A stretch of DNA of 39,967 nt from an uncultured Anaeroplasmataceae bacterium. Lineage in GTDB: Bacteria; Bacillota_I; Bacilli_A; Acholeplasmatales; Anaeroplasmataceae. The translations under genes were made by a program, and so were the position numbers. The notes under the pieces are model-generated. The model was not told where the DNA came from and ran no database searches. It saw only the letters and a list, made by a program, of their open reading frames with translations. The stretch covers positions 1 through 39,967 of the forward strand of contig CALVBA010000011.1 of NCBI GenBank assembly GCA_944325695.1. The letters are read 5' to 3'. This document shows, piece by piece, positions 27,285 to 36,211 of this stretch. Position 1 is the first letter of the stretch, and each line of letters opens with the position of its first letter.

Positions 27285-27434
27285 TTGCGTGAAAAAATCA
27301 TATTGGTTTGTGACGAATGTTTAAGCCGTAACTATACAACTACTAAAAACAAACAAGTTCAAGTTGAACGTTTAGAGGTAAAAAAATATTGTCCTCATTG
27401 CAATAAACATACAATGCATAAGGAAACAAGATAA
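27285..27434 (+). CDS. rpmG: 50S ribosomal protein L33
   Basis: A 49-aa protein starting at TTG, with GAGGTGAT at 27272-27279 as ribosome binding site. It has two CxxC pairs (CDEC near residue 9, CPHC near residue 37), so it is the zinc-binding form of L33. The order C-x2-C ... YTTTKNK ... KKYCPHC is characteristic. The location between sigH and secE matches Bacillus rpmGB. It is co-transcribed with secE and nusG from the promoter just upstream. Confidence 0.95.
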   Translation: MREKIILVCDECLSRNYTTTKNKQVQVERLEVKKYCPHCNKHTMHKETR

Positions 27435-27449
27435 TAAGGAGGATTTAAA

Positions 27450-27875
27450 ATGGCTATAAAGGAAAAAAATAGGGAACAAGAAAATCATTCAATAATGGAG
27501 AAGATATCAAACTTTATTGATAAAGAATTTAAATTTGAAAATGCGATTTTATTTGCGATATCGTTTGTGTCATTAGTTTTATCAATTTTAATGCTTACTA
27601 ACGTTATTGTAATTAACGAGTCGTTTCCTATCTTAGGTGAATTCCCTACAGTATTCTCATGGTTTTTACTTGTGGTTTCTGCACTAGGTTTATTCTTAGT
27701 TGTAGTTCCATACTTTACACCATCATTTCCTGAACTTAAAAAAGTTGATTGGCCAAAAGGGAAATTAACATTATCAAACTCACTTCGAGTATTCATTTTT
27801 ATAATCTTCTTATCCTTAGCCTTTGTGGCATTTGATATGTTTATTCAAGGTATGATGAAAGTGATAGGTATTTAA
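27450..27875 (+). CDS. secE: SecE preprotein translocase subunit, long three-helix form
   Basis: A 141-aa protein. The conserved SecE core is at the C-terminus: amphipathic ELKKVDWPKGK (95-105) followed by one membrane helix (about 112-136). Ahead of it are two additional membrane helices (about 31-53 and 66-89) and a charged N-terminal tail. Bacillus SecE has about 60 residues and a single helix; the three-helix form is known from E. coli. SecE clamps SecY in the export channel. The start has AAGGAGG upstream, 15 bases after rpmG, and nusG begins one base after its stop. Confidence 0.92.
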   Translation: MAIKEKNREQENHSIMEKISNFIDKEFKFENAILFAISFVSLVLSILMLTNVIVINESFPILGEFPTVFSWFLLVVSALGLFLVVVPYFTPSFPELKKVDWPKGKLTLSNSLRVFIFIIFLSLAFVAFDMFIQGMMKVIGI

Positions 27876-27876
27876 T

Positions 27877-28416
27877 ATGGAAAAAAAACGCTGGTATATT
27901 GTACAAACTTATTCAGGGTTTGAAAACTCTGTAAAACAAGATATTGAACGTCGTACAGAGAGCATGCAAATGCAAGACTACATCTTTCAAATTTTAATTC
28001 CAGAAGAAATTGTTGAAGAAACAAAGGCTGATGGAACTAAAAAACAAGTTGTTCGTAAAATGTTTCCTGGATATGTTTTTATTGAAATGATCGTTACAGA
28101 TGATTCGTGGTTTATCGTTCGTAACACTCAAAAAGTAACAGGATTTTTAGGTTCTAGCGGAAACGGAACAAAACCTGTTCCACTTCCACCAGATGAAATT
28201 AATTCTATTTTACGTAAAATGGGTAAATTAGAAAAACCATCATCAAGCTATAATGTTGGTGAAAAAGTTTTAGTATTAAACGGACCATGGAAAGATAAAG
28301 TAGTAGAAATAGCTGCTATTAACGATGAAAAAGAAACTGTAACAGTTTCAATTGAATTATTTGGTCGATATACACCAACTGAATTATCATTTACACAAGT
28401 TTCTAAATTAAATTAA
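27877..28416 (+). CDS. nusG: transcription termination/antitermination factor NusG
   Basis: A 179-aa protein of normal length. The N-terminal NGN domain begins KRWYIVQTYSGFE and contains KMFPGYVFIEM and FVRNTQKVTGFLG-type strands. The C-terminal KOW domain shows VGEKVLVLNGPWKDK and ends with the usual TELSFTQVSKL. It binds RNA polymerase and links it to Rho or the ribosome. It immediately follows secE, as in nearly all bacteria, and is followed by a clear terminator. Confidence 0.97.
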   Translation: MEKKRWYIVQTYSGFENSVKQDIERRTESMQMQDYIFQILIPEEIVEETKADGTKKQVVRKMFPGYVFIEMIVTDDSWFIVRNTQKVTGFLGSSGNGTKPVPLPPDEINSILRKMGKLEKPSSSYNVGEKVLVLNGPWKDKVVEIAAINDEKETVTVSIELFGRYTPTELSFTQVSKLN

Positions 28417-28443
28417 TCGAAGGATATTACCTTCGATTTTTTT
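28415..28443 (+). terminator. intrinsic terminator after nusG
   Basis: AATCGAAGG (28415-28423) and CCTTCGATT (28430-28438) form a 9-bp stem with a six-base loop and a T tail to 28443. It overlaps the nusG stop codon. Confidence 0.92.
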
Positions 28444-28504
28444 ATGTAGATAATATTTTAAAAAAATCAAAAAAGTTGTTTTTTATTTAAATAATAAAAA
28501 AATA

Positions 28505-28513
28505 TGTTAAAAT
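28505..28513 (+). promoter_or_regulatory. possible extended -10 promoter of the inserted membrane gene
   Basis: TGTTAAAAT reads as TGn plus TAAAAT. No good -35 lies 17 bases upstream, which is tolerated in extended -10 promoters. It is placed about 30 bases before the ATG. Confidence 0.45.
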
Positions 28514-28544
28514 TTAAAAAAAGTCTAAAAAGGGGATAAATTTT

Positions 28545-29399
28545 ATGCGGGGGATAAAAAAATTATTTATTTTAGCCATTTTAACAATTGTTTTGTTGTA
28601 CTATTATGGAGCTTTTTCTTTTGAATATGGGTTCCCATCATATGAATTAAATGAATCTACATTAGAATTGTTATTTTTAAAAGATGTAAGAATTTTACAA
28701 ATTACAGATGATTTTTATTTCATCTCATTTAAAACAATTAATAATTTATATGCTGGTTTTGCTAATAGTAATAGTGCTAGTGATATGAAATTAATAGCGA
28801 CATTATTAAATAATGGTTACCAATCATTATCGATTCTACCATTTATATTTTATGTAATAGCAGCCCTTGTCATTCTTTTGAAAAAACAAAATAATATAGT
28901 CCAACTTCCAATTACGCAAACAATAACATCTAATAATAGTGATTCTACCCATTTGGTATCACATAATGAACAAGTTTTTTTACAAATTCCAAATTCAAAT
29001 TTTAAAAAAGAATCACCATTTAAAAAAATATTTTTCACGTTTTGTTCTTTGTTACTAGTAATAACAGCTTTGGCTTATTTTGATATTTTTGTATCTAGTT
29101 CTAATGGCTATATTAAAGAAGATACGCTATATTTTTCAGAAATTAATTTTACAACTTCTGATGATTTTAGTTTAGATAAAGTCTATTATGAAATTAAACC
29201 AAGTGTAAATATTGTTTATGTGAAATACAAAGTTACTATATATGATGAAAGTGATATTGTATTACATGAGGAAACGGTCATTAAATATGAATTAGAAAAA
29301 AATACTACTTATAGGTATCAAGTTGATATAGGCTTTTCTAATTTATTAAAAGCTCAAAAAATACGCATTAAATTATTAGATGGAAAAAAAGATATATAA
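28545..29399 (+). CDS. unknown membrane protein inserted between nusG and rplK
   Basis: A 284-aa protein of no family I recognise. It has an N-terminal hydrophobic helix (about 7-24), an extracytoplasmic segment (about 25-95) and a second helix (about 96-112). A Ser/Asn/Lys-rich loop (about 113-165), a third helix (about 166-188) and an extracytoplasmic C-terminal domain of about 95 residues follow. That C-terminal domain has alternating beta strands (VYVKYKVTIYDE, ETVIKYELE) suggestive of an Ig-like fold. AGGGGAT precedes the ATG. The gene is framed by the nusG terminator and its own terminator, so it forms a separate transcription unit inside an otherwise conserved ribosomal cluster. Confidence 0.7.
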   Translation: MRGIKKLFILAILTIVLLYYYGAFSFEYGFPSYELNESTLELLFLKDVRILQITDDFYFISFKTINNLYAGFANSNSASDMKLIATLLNNGYQSLSILPFIFYVIAALVILLKKQNNIVQLPITQTITSNNSDSTHLVSHNEQVFLQIPNSNFKKESPFKKIFFTFCSLLLVITALAYFDIFVSSSNGYIKEDTLYFSEINFTTSDDFSLDKVYYEIKPSVNIVYVKYKVTIYDESDIVLHEETVIKYELEKNTTYRYQVDIGFSNLLKAQKIRIKLLDGKKDI

Positions 29400-29404
29400 T
29401 GTAG

Positions 29405-29445
29405 TGTGATTTAATCTATCATTTAGTAGATTAAATCACATTTTT
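29405..29445 (+). terminator. intrinsic terminator before the ribosomal operon
   Basis: A perfect 14-bp inverted repeat (29405-29418 with 29427-29440), an eight-base loop and TTTTT. It closes the inserted membrane gene. Confidence 0.9.
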
Positions 29446-29539
29446 AATTATAAGATGATAAAAATTTAATAAACTCATTGGTTATTGGATTAAATTAATT
29501 TTAAGTACTAAAAATCAAAAAAATAAAACAATAAAAATG

Positions 29540-29568
29540 TTGACAAAATAAAATATTTTTGCTATTAT
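29540..29568 (+). promoter_or_regulatory. promoter of rplK-rplA
   Basis: TTGACA (29540-29545), a 17-base spacer and TATTAT (29563-29568). The start site should be near 29575, at the beginning of the structured leader. Confidence 0.85.
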
Positions 29569-29597
29569 TAATTAGCACGTACTATAGGTGCTCTTCT

Positions 29598-29636
29598 AAG
29601 TGGGAGGATAATAATCTTATCCACTTGACCACATTC
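29598..29636 (+). promoter_or_regulatory. putative L1-binding leader motif before rplK
   Basis: The leader has AAGT (29598-29601) pairing with ACTT (29623-29626), and GGATAA (29606-29611) pairing with TTATCC (29617-29622). GGGA is bulged on one side. GTGGGAGG with a partner CCAC is the conserved pattern of the widespread L1-interacting mRNA element, which mimics the 23S rRNA L1 site and lets L1 repress its own operon. Confidence 0.5.
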
Positions 29637-29658
29637 ATGTAAGAAGGAGGAAAATCTC

Positions 29659-30081
29659 GTGGCTAAACAAGTTGTAAAACAAGTTAAATTACAAATCCCA
29701 GCAGGGAAAGCAAACCCAGCGCCACCAGTAGGACCAGCGCTAGGACAAGCAGGAGTTAATATTCCTGGATTCTGTTCACAATTCAATGAAGCAACAAAAG
29801 ATAAAATGGGATACATTTTACCAGTAGTTATTTCTGTGTATGATGACCGTTCATTTACTTTCGTTGTTAAAACACCACCAGCTTCTGATTTATTAAAGAA
29901 AGCTGCCGGAATTGAAAAAGGATCTAGCAACCCTAAGAAAACTAAAGTTGCTACAATCACAAGAAAACAAGCTGCAGAAATTGCTGAGATGAAAATGGCT
30001 GACTTAAATGCAAATGACATTGAAGCTGCTACAAGAATCATCGAAGGTTCTGCTCGTCAAATGGGAATTATTGTTGAATAA
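29659..30081 (+). CDS. rplK: 50S ribosomal protein L11
   Basis: A 140-aa protein of standard length, starting at GTG with AAGGAGG eight bases upstream. Hallmarks are [30 protein letters not shown] near the N-terminus, with the thiostrepton-region prolines, and the RNA-binding C-terminal domain with [16 protein letters not shown]11 forms the GTPase-associated centre with 23S rRNA and is needed for the RelA-type stringent response. It is the first gene of the rplK-rplA unit, and an L1-type motif stands before it. Confidence 0.98.
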   Translation: MAKQVVKQVKLQIPAGKANPAPPVGPALGQAGVNIPGFCSQFNEATKDKMGYILPVVISVYDDRSFTFVVKTPPASDLLKKAAGIEKGSSNPKKTKVATITRKQAAEIAEMKMADLNANDIEAATRIIEGSARQMGIIVE

Positions 30082-30119
30082 TAATTTTCGCTATAAGGCT
30101 GTTATAAACATCCTTAAAT

Positions 30120-30147
30120 TGTGGGAGGATATCCCGCTTATACCACA
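30120..30147 (+). promoter_or_regulatory. second putative L1-binding motif, before rplA
   Basis: TGTGG (30120-30124) pairs with CCACA (30143-30147) around GAGGAT...; the GTGGGAGGAT string is the same as in the leader before rplK. The duplicated motif between rplK and rplA suggests translational control by L1 at both genes. Confidence 0.5.
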
Positions 30148-30164
30148 TTTTAGGAGGACGAAAT

Positions 30165-30851
30165 ATGAAGAGAGGTAAAAAATACGTTGAAGCTTCAAAA
30201 TTAGTTGATTCTAACGTTGCTTATTCTTTAACTGAAGCTTGCGAATTAGTTTGCAAAACTTCTGTTACTAAATTCGACGCTAGTGTTGATGCTGCATTCC
30301 GTTTAAACCTTGACCCTCGTAAAGCTGAACAAAACTTACGTGGAGCAATCGTGTTACCACATGGTACAGGAAAAACTCGCCGTGTTTTAGTTATCGCTAG
30401 AGGTGAAAAAGCTAAAGAAGCTGAAGCAGCTGGAGCTGATTACGTTGGAGATGTAGACTATATTAACAAAATTCAACAAGGTTGGTTTGAATTTGATATT
30501 ATGGTTGCTACACCAGATATGATGGCATCATTAGGACGTTTAGGACGCGTTTTAGGTCCTAAAGGATTAATGCCAAACCCAAAAACAGGAACTGTTACAA
30601 TGAATGTTGCTCAAGCAGTAACTGAAATTAAAAACGGTAAAGTTGAATACAGAGTTGATAAAGTTGGAAATATCCACTTACCAGTAGGAAAAGTATCTTT
30701 CGGTGCTGAAAAACTTGCTGAAAATATCAAAACTGTTTATGAAACTTTAGTGAAGGCTAGACCTTCAACTGTTAAAGGTTCTTTCGTTAAAAACATTAGC
30801 ATCTCATCAACAATGGGACCTGGTGTTAAAGTAAGCGAAGAAAACATGTAA
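30165..30851 (+). CDS. rplA: 50S ribosomal protein L1
   Basis: A 228-aa two-domain L1 protein. It starts [15 protein letters not shown] and carries the signature near residues 120-140 ([18 protein letters not shown]) in the hinge and second domain. It ends with the SSTMGPGVK strand. L1 binds the mobile stalk of 23S rRNA and is an autogenous repressor in many bacteria. TAGGAGGA is the ribosome binding site. No terminator is seen between it and the L10 leader. Confidence 0.98.
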   Translation: MKRGKKYVEASKLVDSNVAYSLTEACELVCKTSVTKFDASVDAAFRLNLDPRKAEQNLRGAIVLPHGTGKTRRVLVIARGEKAKEAEAAGADYVGDVDYINKIQQGWFEFDIMVATPDMMASLGRLGRVLGPKGLMPNPKTGTVTMNVAQAVTEIKNGKVEYRVDKVGNIHLPVGKVSFGAEKLAENIKTVYETLVKARPSTVKGSFVKNISISSTMGPGVKVSEENM

Positions 30852-30860
30852 TAATTTAAT

Positions 30861-30970
30861 ACTTTATGCCAAAGACATCAGGGGCGAAGGCTTAATAATC
30901 CTGACGAGGTGTATAAAGTGTCGATTTGACCTCTTTATGCAACTTTGGCATGAAGAGGTTTTATTTATTT
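30861..30970 (+). promoter_or_regulatory. L10 leader with attenuator upstream of rplJ
   Basis: The conserved L10-leader sequence is visible: AAGACATCAGGGGCGAAGG, then TTAATAATCCTGACGAGG, with TCAGG (30878-30882) pairing CCTGA (30900-30904). The upstream strand TTTATGCCAAAG (30863-30874) can pair with CTTTGGCATGAA (30943-30954, one G-T). That CTTTGGCATGAA segment overlaps the loop and 3' arm of a 12-bp terminator hairpin (30929-30940 with 30948-30959). The two pairings exclude each other, which is an attenuator read by the L10(L7/L12) complex in the Bacillus model. Confidence 0.88.
30929..30970 (+). terminator. L10-leader terminator hairpin
   Basis: ACCTCTTTATGC and GCATGAAGAGGT form 12 pairs (one G-T) around a seven-base loop, followed by TTTTATTTATTT. 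It is the termination half of the rplJ attenuator. Confidence 0.85.
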
Positions 30971-30991
30971 AAACTTATAGGAGGTGTCTTG

Positions 30992-31495
30992 ATGAAAGCT
31001 ATATTATTAGCAAAACAAGAAGAAGTAGCATTAGCTGCTAAACGTTTTGCAGAAGCTAAAGTTGTAATTGCATTTGATTACCAAGGATTAACTGTAAGCA
31101 AATCTGAACAATTACGTAAAGCGTTACGTCAAAGCGGATGCGAAATGGCAGTTCTTAAAAATAACATTACAAGACGTGCCTCAGTAGAAGCTGGATATGC
31201 AGAATTTGCTGAAGCATTAAAAGGACCTAAAGCTATCATTTTCTCAAATGATGATGTTGTAGCTCCTGCAAAAGCATTATACGAATTTTCAAAAGAAAAT
31301 GAAGTTGTAAAAATTGCTGGAGGAATCGTAGAAGGTCAAGTTGTTGATACTGCTAAAATTTTAGAATTAGCTGCATTACCATCATACGAAACATTATTAA
31401 CTATGTTAGCTGCTGGTATGTTAGGAACAGTTTCTCAATTAGCAATCGGATTAAATATGATTGTTGAACAAAGAGAAGAACAAGAAAACGCATAA
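30992..31495 (+). CDS. rplJ: 50S ribosomal protein L10
   Basis: A 167-aa protein. The ATG at 30992 is chosen because AGGAGGTG lies at 30979-30986. The frame stays open farther back, but that portion is the attenuator hairpin. The N-terminal RNA-binding domain shows FDYQGLTVSKSEQLRKALR and LKNNITRRA. The helical C-terminus (LGTVSQLAIGLNMIVEQREEQ) is the anchor for L7/L12 dimers. It forms the ribosomal stalk base with L11. Confidence 0.96.
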   Translation: MKAILLAKQEEVALAAKRFAEAKVVIAFDYQGLTVSKSEQLRKALRQSGCEMAVLKNNITRRASVEAGYAEFAEALKGPKAIIFSNDDVVAPAKALYEFSKENEVVKIAGGIVEGQVVDTAKILELAALPSYETLLTMLAAGMLGTVSQLAIGLNMIVEQREEQENA

Positions 31496-31532
31496 TTATT
31501 AAACATATTGAACAATATAGGAGGATATTAAA

Positions 31533-31904
31533 ATGGCTAAATTAACAAAAGAAAGCTTTATTGAATCATTAAAAGAAATGACAATCTTAGAAGTAAAAGA
31601 ATTAGTAGATGCAATGAAAGAAGAATTCGGAATCGATCCAACTGCTGTTGCTGCTGCTCCTGCTGCTGGTGCTCAAGCTGCTGCTGCTGAACAAACTGAA
31701 TTTGATGTAATCTTAGCTAACGCTGGAGCTCAAAAAATCGGAGTTATCAAAGTAGTTAGAGAAATTACAGGATTAGGATTAAAAGAAGCTAAAGAAATCG
31801 TTGACGGTGCTCCAAAAGCAGTTAAAGAAAAAGTAAGCAAAGAAGTAGCTGAAGAAATCAAAGAAAAATTAACAGCTGCTGGTGCTACTGTAGAAGTTAA
31901 ATAA
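31533..31904 (+). CDS. rplL: 50S ribosomal protein L7/L12
   Basis: A 123-aa protein with the classical layout. It has a helical N-terminal dimerisation domain (about 1-33), an Ala-rich flexible hinge (about 38-55) and a compact C-terminal domain. That domain starts with EFDVIL and contains the factor-binding [25 protein letters not shown] region. It recruits translation GTPases to the ribosome. TAGGAGGA precedes the ATG, and a terminator hairpin follows. Confidence 0.97.
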   Translation: MAKLTKESFIESLKEMTILEVKELVDAMKEEFGIDPTAVAAAPAAGAQAAAAEQTEFDVILANAGAQKIGVIKVVREITGLGLKEAKEIVDGAPKAVKEKVSKEVAEEIKEKLTAAGATVEVK

Positions 31905-31923
31905 TTAAAACTAAAAATGAATT

Positions 31924-31952
31924 AAAAACCTGAGTTTATGACTCAGGTTTTT
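31924..31952 (+). terminator. terminator/attenuator between rplL and rsmC
   Basis: AAAAACCTGAGT (31924-31935) pairs with ACTCAGGTTTTT (31941-31952) around TTATG. It should end most ribosomal-protein transcripts and lower expression of the methyltransferase gene that begins just after it. Confidence 0.88.
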
Positions 31953-31967
31953 GACTACTTAAAAACA

Positions 31968-32579
31968 ATGGAAAACAAGATACATTATTACACAAATAAC
32001 GAAAATTTAGCGAGTAATCCTCAACAATACACAACCAAAATTCTAAATCAAGAATTTACTTTTAAAACTGATATTGGTGTTTTTTGTAAATCATATTTAG
32101 ATTTTGGTTCTAATTTATTAATTGAAGAATTTATTTGTCCTAATGTTGAAGGTAAATATTTAGATGTGGGATGTGGATATGGCCCAATCGGGATCAGCTT
32201 ATCTAAGGTTTATAATAAAGAGTTTTTAATGCTTGATATTAATAAAAGAGCGGTAAGTTTGACAAAAGAAAATATTATTTTGAATAACGCATTAGCGCAA
32301 GCACTTGAATCGAATGTTTTAGATGCAGTTGGTGACGAACATTTTGCATGTATAATCAGCAATCCACCAATAAGAGCTGGAAAAAAGGTTGTTTATGCGA
32401 TTTATGAAGAAGCTTTCAATCATTTAAAAGAAAATGGTGAGCTGTGGATAGTAATTCAAAAAAAACAAGGAGCTCCATCAACGATGGAAAAGCTTGAAAG
32501 CATATTTGGAAATGTTAGTGTTATTGCGAAGAAAAAAGGTTATTACATCATCAAAAGTGTCAAAAAGAATCTTGACTAA
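31968..32579 (+). CDS. class I SAM-dependent methyltransferase, RsmC/YbxB family
   Basis: A protein of about 203 aa. I prefer the ATG at 31968, since an in-frame ATG at 31938 lies inside the loop of the terminator; neither has a strong ribosome binding site. The beginning (HYYTNNENLASNP, then FTFKTDIGVFCK) matches the small RsmC-like family. YLDVGCGYGPIGI is the S-adenosylmethionine loop, and ISNPPIRAGK is the NPP active-site motif for base-amine methylation. It probably methylates rRNA guanine, as proposed for homologues. The rplL-methyltransferase-rpoB order equals Bacillus ybxB. The -35 box of the rpoB promoter overlaps its last codons. Confidence 0.85.
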   Translation: MENKIHYYTNNENLASNPQQYTTKILNQEFTFKTDIGVFCKSYLDFGSNLLIEEFICPNVEGKYLDVGCGYGPIGISLSKVYNKEFLMLDINKRAVSLTKENIILNNALAQALESNVLDAVGDEHFACIISNPPIRAGKKVVYAIYEEAFNHLKENGELWIVIQKKQGAPSTMEKLESIFGNVSVIAKKKGYYIIKSVKKNLD

Positions 32580-32600
32580 TTTGCATTTTTATGGTAATAT
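32572..32600 (+). promoter_or_regulatory. promoter of rpoB-rpoC
   Basis: TTGACT (32572-32577), a 17-base spacer and TAATAT (32595-32600), overlapping the end of the preceding methyltransferase gene. It gives rpoBC a supply independent of the upstream terminators. Confidence 0.75.
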
Positions 32601-32610
32601 GTAAAAATGC

Positions 32611-32637
32611 AACGTACCGCTTTTTTGCGGTTTCGTT
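32611..32637 (+). other. stem-loop in the rpoB leader
   Basis: ACCGC (32616-32620) pairs with GCGGT (32627-32631), and outer AACG (32611-32614) with CGTT (32634-32637). There is no long T run after it, so it is more likely a 5'-end RNA hairpin than a full terminator. It lies a few bases after the expected transcription start. Confidence 0.5.
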
Positions 32638-32666
32638 TAATACTACTAGACTGAAGGGGTGGCCTT

Positions 32667-35600
32667 ATGAGTTACAAAACAGTAAAATATGGTAAAAAAG
32701 CTGAGCGTCGAAATTATTCTCGTATTCGCACAGAAGTTGAATTACCAAACTTAATCGAAATTCAAACAAAATCTTATGAAGAATTCGTCAAAGATGGATT
32801 AAAAGAGGTCTTTAAAGACGTATCTCCAATTGAAAATCATACTGGAGATTTGAAATTATATTTCGGTGAACATCGTTTTGAAGAACCAAAATATAATATT
32901 TTAGAATCAAAATTAAGAGATATCAATTACTCAAAACCACTAAAGGTAAAAGTAAAATTAGTTAATAATATCACTGGAGAAATCGTAGAACAAGAGCTGT
33001 TCATGGGGGATTTCCCTTTCATGACGCCTACAGGAACATTTGTTATTAATGGTGCTGAACGTGTTATCGTAAGCCAAATTGTTCGTTCTTCAGGAGTATA
33101 TTATTCTAAGGAATTAGATAAAAAAACAGGACAAACTAAAATTTTAGGGCAAATCATCCCAACACGTGGAGCATGGATTGAATATGAAATTGGATCAAAA
33201 GATGTATGGTATGCCAAATTAGACCGTAGTAAAAAGATTCCAATGACTACATTTATGCGTGCTTTAGGTTTATCAAGTAACGAGGAAATTGTTTCTTTAT
33301 TTGGTGAGTCTCATTTCTTAAAAGAAACATTTGATAAAGATACTACTACAAACGCTGATCAAGCTGTAATTGAAGTATTTAAGAAGATTCGTCAAGGTGA
33401 AACTGTTCCAGTTGACGCAGCAAGAGATGTATTATCTGAACGTTTATTCGATGATCGTAGATACGACTTACAAACAGTAGGACGTTATAAATACAATAAA
33501 AAATTAGATGTTTTCCAACGTGCAAAAGGATTATTCTTAGCTCACGATGTTTACTCAACAGGTGAAAAAGTTGATCCAATCACAGGAGAAATTAAAGAAA
33601 CAGAAAAAGTTTTAATCGCTAAAGCTGGTAGTCAAATTGTAGGTGAAGTTTTAGAAACTTTAAAAGCTAATCGCGATGCATTAAAAGTTACAATTGATTT
33701 ATCACAAAATGCTTTAAAAGGACAAGAGTATCCTGTTTGTGAAGTTTTAGAAGTTCGTACAAAAGAATCTTCAGAAAATATTGTAAAAATTATTGGTAAT
33801 AATCCAGAAGAAGATGCACTTCATATCACATTATCAGACATCATCGCTTCTATGAGTTATTATTTTAATTTATATGATGAAGTTGGAAATTTAGATGATA
33901 TCGACCATTTAGGAAACCGTCGCTTACGTTTAATTGGTGAATTATTAAAAAATCAATTTAGAATCGGTTTTTCTAAATTAGAAAAGAATATCAAAGACCG
34001 CATGTCTACAGTAGAAGCAAAAGACGCTACTCCACAAAATTTAATTAATATTAAGCCACTTACTTCTTCTTTAAAAGAATTCTTTGGTTCAAGTCAATTA
34101 TCACAATTCATGGACCAAATTAACCCATTAGCTGAATTAACGCAAAAACGTCGTATTTCAGCTTTAGGTACAGGTGGTATCGCTCGTGATCGTGCCGGGG
34201 TTGAAGTGCGTGATGTTCACCATTCACACTATGGAAGAATGTGTCCAATTGAAACACCTGAAGGACCTTCAATCGGATTAATCACATCTTTAGCTTCATA
34301 TGCACGTGTTACACCATTAGGATTTATTGAAACACCATACTTACGTGTATGCAAAAACACACATAAAGTAACAGATGAGATTGTTTATTTAACAGCTGAT
34401 CAAGAAGAAGAATATGTTATTGCTTCTGCTTCAACAAAGTTAAACGAAGATGGAAGCTTTGCAGATGAAAAGATTATTGCACGTGTTAATGGAGAAACAG
34501 AAATCTGTCAAGCATCACAAATTGATTATATGGACGTTTCGCCAAAACAAATTGTATCAATTGCGACAGCATGTATTCCATTCCTTGAACACGACGATGC
34601 TTCTCGTGCTTTAATGGGTGCCAACATGCAACGTCAAGCTGTACCACTAATTAACCCAGATAGTCCAATTGTTGGAACAGGTATTGAACATAAAGCAGCA
34701 CATGACGTAGGAACTGCTTGTGTAGCTTTAGAATCAGGATTAGTTGAATATGTAGATGCGAAGAAGATTGTTATTAAAGAGGATTCAGGAAATCTACGCA
34801 CATACGATTTATTCCAATTTATTCGTACAAACTCAGATACTGCTCTTCACCAAAGACCAATTGTTAAAGAAGGAGAATATGTCGAAAAAGGCGATATTAT
34901 TGCTGATGGACCATCTATGAAAAATGGAGAATTAGCTTTAGGTCGTAATGTTCGTTTAGCCTTCATGACATGGGATGGATACAACTATGAAGATGCCGTA
35001 ATCATGAGTGAAAAATTAGTAAAAGATGATGTTTATACTTCAATTCACATTGATGAATATGAATTAGAAACTCGTGAAATCAATAAATTAGGTAAAGAAG
35101 AAATTACTCGCGACATTCCAAACGTAGGGGATGAAGCTAAGAAAAACTTAGACAAAAATGGAATTATTATTCCAGGAGCTGAAGTTAAAGAAGGCGACAT
35201 TTTAGTTGGTAAAGTAACTCCAAAAGGACAAACAGATCCAACACCAGAAGAAAAAATTATGTTAGCTATTCTTGGTGAAAAATCACGTGAAGTTCGTGAT
35301 ACATCATTACGTGTTCCACATGGAGGAGGAGGAGTTGTTCAATCAGTTCAATACTTCTCTAAAGCAAATGGTGATGAACTACCACCTTCAGTTAATGAAG
35401 TTGTTAGAGTATATATCGTTAAAAAACGTAAAATCTCTGAAGGAGATAAAATGGCTGGTCGCCACGGGAACAAAGGGGTTATCTCTCGTATTGTTCCAGA
35501 AGAAGATATGCCATTTACATCAGATGGACGTCCATTAGATATTATGTTAAACCCACAAGGGGTACCATCTCGTATGAATATCGGGCAAGTATTAGAAATC

Positions 35601-36197
35601 CATTTAGGAATTGCTGCTCAAAAATTAGGATGTAAAGTTGCTACTCCAGTATTTGACGGAGTTACTGCAGAAGACTTAAAAGAAATTATGGCAGAAGCAG
35701 GAATGGCAAGCGATGGTAAAGAAGTATTATATGACGGACGTACTGGTGAACCATTTGAAAACCGTATTTCTGTCGGAGTAATGTATATGATTAAGTTAAG
35801 CCACATGGTTGACGATAAATTACATGCTCGTTCAGTTGGACCTTATACATTGGTAACACAACAACCAATGGGAGGAAAAGCACAAAACGGAGGACAACGT
35901 TTTGGAGAAATGGAAGTTTGGGCTCTTGAAGCATATGGAGCAGCTCATACATTAAGAGAAATGTTAACAATTAAATCAGATGATTTAGTTGGACGCAATA
36001 AAGTATTCAAAGCTATCATTGATGGTGAAGAAATCCCAGAAGCAAGTATTCCTGAATCATTTAGAGTACTTACAAGAGAACTTCAAGCCTTAGGTATTCA
36101 TGTTGAGTTATTAACAAATGATGGTGAAAATGAAGTAGAAAAATCAATTGTAGACCACGAAACAAGTGAGTGGAATGCAAAGCATGGTTTAAAATAA
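32667..36197 (+). CDS. rpoB: RNA polymerase beta subunit
   Basis: A 1176-aa protein of normal length for low-GC Gram-positives, with the ribosome binding site GAAGGGG. The rifampicin cluster I is at residues about 474-501 ([20 protein letters not shown] then [11 protein letters not shown]). The position equal to E. coli His526 is Gln (residue 493), and Asn518 is Ile. [26 protein letters not shown] follows, and [16 protein letters not shown] near residue 925 is the active-site segment. [25 protein letters not shown] lies near the C-terminus. It forms the catalytic core with the product of rpoC, which starts 14 bases after it. Confidence 0.98.
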   Translation: MSYKTVKYGKKAERRNYSRIRTEVELPNLIEIQTKSYEEFVKDGLKEVFKDVSPIENHTGDLKLYFGEHRFEEPKYNILESKLRDINYSKPLKVKVKLVNNITGEIVEQELFMGDFPFMTPTGTFVINGAERVIVSQIVRSSGVYYSKELDKKTGQTKILGQIIPTRGAWIEYEIGSKDVWYAKLDRSKKIPMTTFMRALGLSSNEEIVSLFGESHFLKETFDKDTTTNADQAVIEVFKKIRQGETVPVDAARDVLSERLFDDRRYDLQTVGRYKYNKKLDVFQRAKGLFLAHDVYSTGEKVDPITGEIKETEKVLIAKAGSQIVGEVLETLKANRDALKVTIDLSQNALKGQEYPVCEVLEVRTKESSENIVKIIGNNPEEDALHITLSDIIASMSYYFNLYDEVGNLDDIDHLGNRRLRLIGELLKNQFRIGFSKLEKNIKDRMSTVEAKDATPQNLINIKPLTSSLKEFFGSSQLSQFMDQINPLAELTQKRRISALGTGGIARDRAGVEVRDVHHSHYGRMCPIETPEGPSIGLITSLASYARVTPLGFIETPYLRVCKNTHKVTDEIVYLTADQEEEYVIASASTKLNEDGSFADEKIIARVNGETEICQASQIDYMDVSPKQIVSIATACIPFLEHDDASRALMGANMQRQAVPLINPDSPIVGTGIEHKAAHDVGTACVALESGLVEYVDAKKIVIKEDSGNLRTYDLFQFIRTNSDTALHQRPIVKEGEYVEKGDIIADGPSMKNGELALGRNVRLAFMTWDGYNYEDAVIMSEKLVKDDVYTSIHIDEYELETREINKLGKEEITRDIPNVGDEAKKNLDKNGIIIPGAEVKEGDILVGKVTPKGQTDPTPEEKIMLAILGEKSREVRDTSLRVPHGGGGVVQSVQYFSKANGDELPPSVNEVVRVYIVKKRKISEGDKMAGRHGNKGVISRIVPEEDMPFTSDGRPLDIMLNPQGVPSRMNIGQVLEIHLGIAAQKLGCKVATPVFDGVTAEDLKEIMAEAGMASDGKEVLYDGRTGEPFENRISVGVMYMIKLSHMVDDKLHARSVGPYTLVTQQPMGGKAQNGGQRFGEMEVWALEAYGAAHTLREMLTIKSDDLVGRNKVFKAIIDGEEIPEASIPESFRVLTRELQALGIHVELLTNDGENEVEKSIVDHETSEWNAKHGLK

Positions 36198-36211
36198 AAG
36201 GAGGACTTTAG

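Noticed and set aside
30926-30991. Longer L10 protein starting at 30926
   Set aside because: That stretch is the attenuator hairpin. AGGAGGTG and the conserved protein start fit the ATG at 30992.
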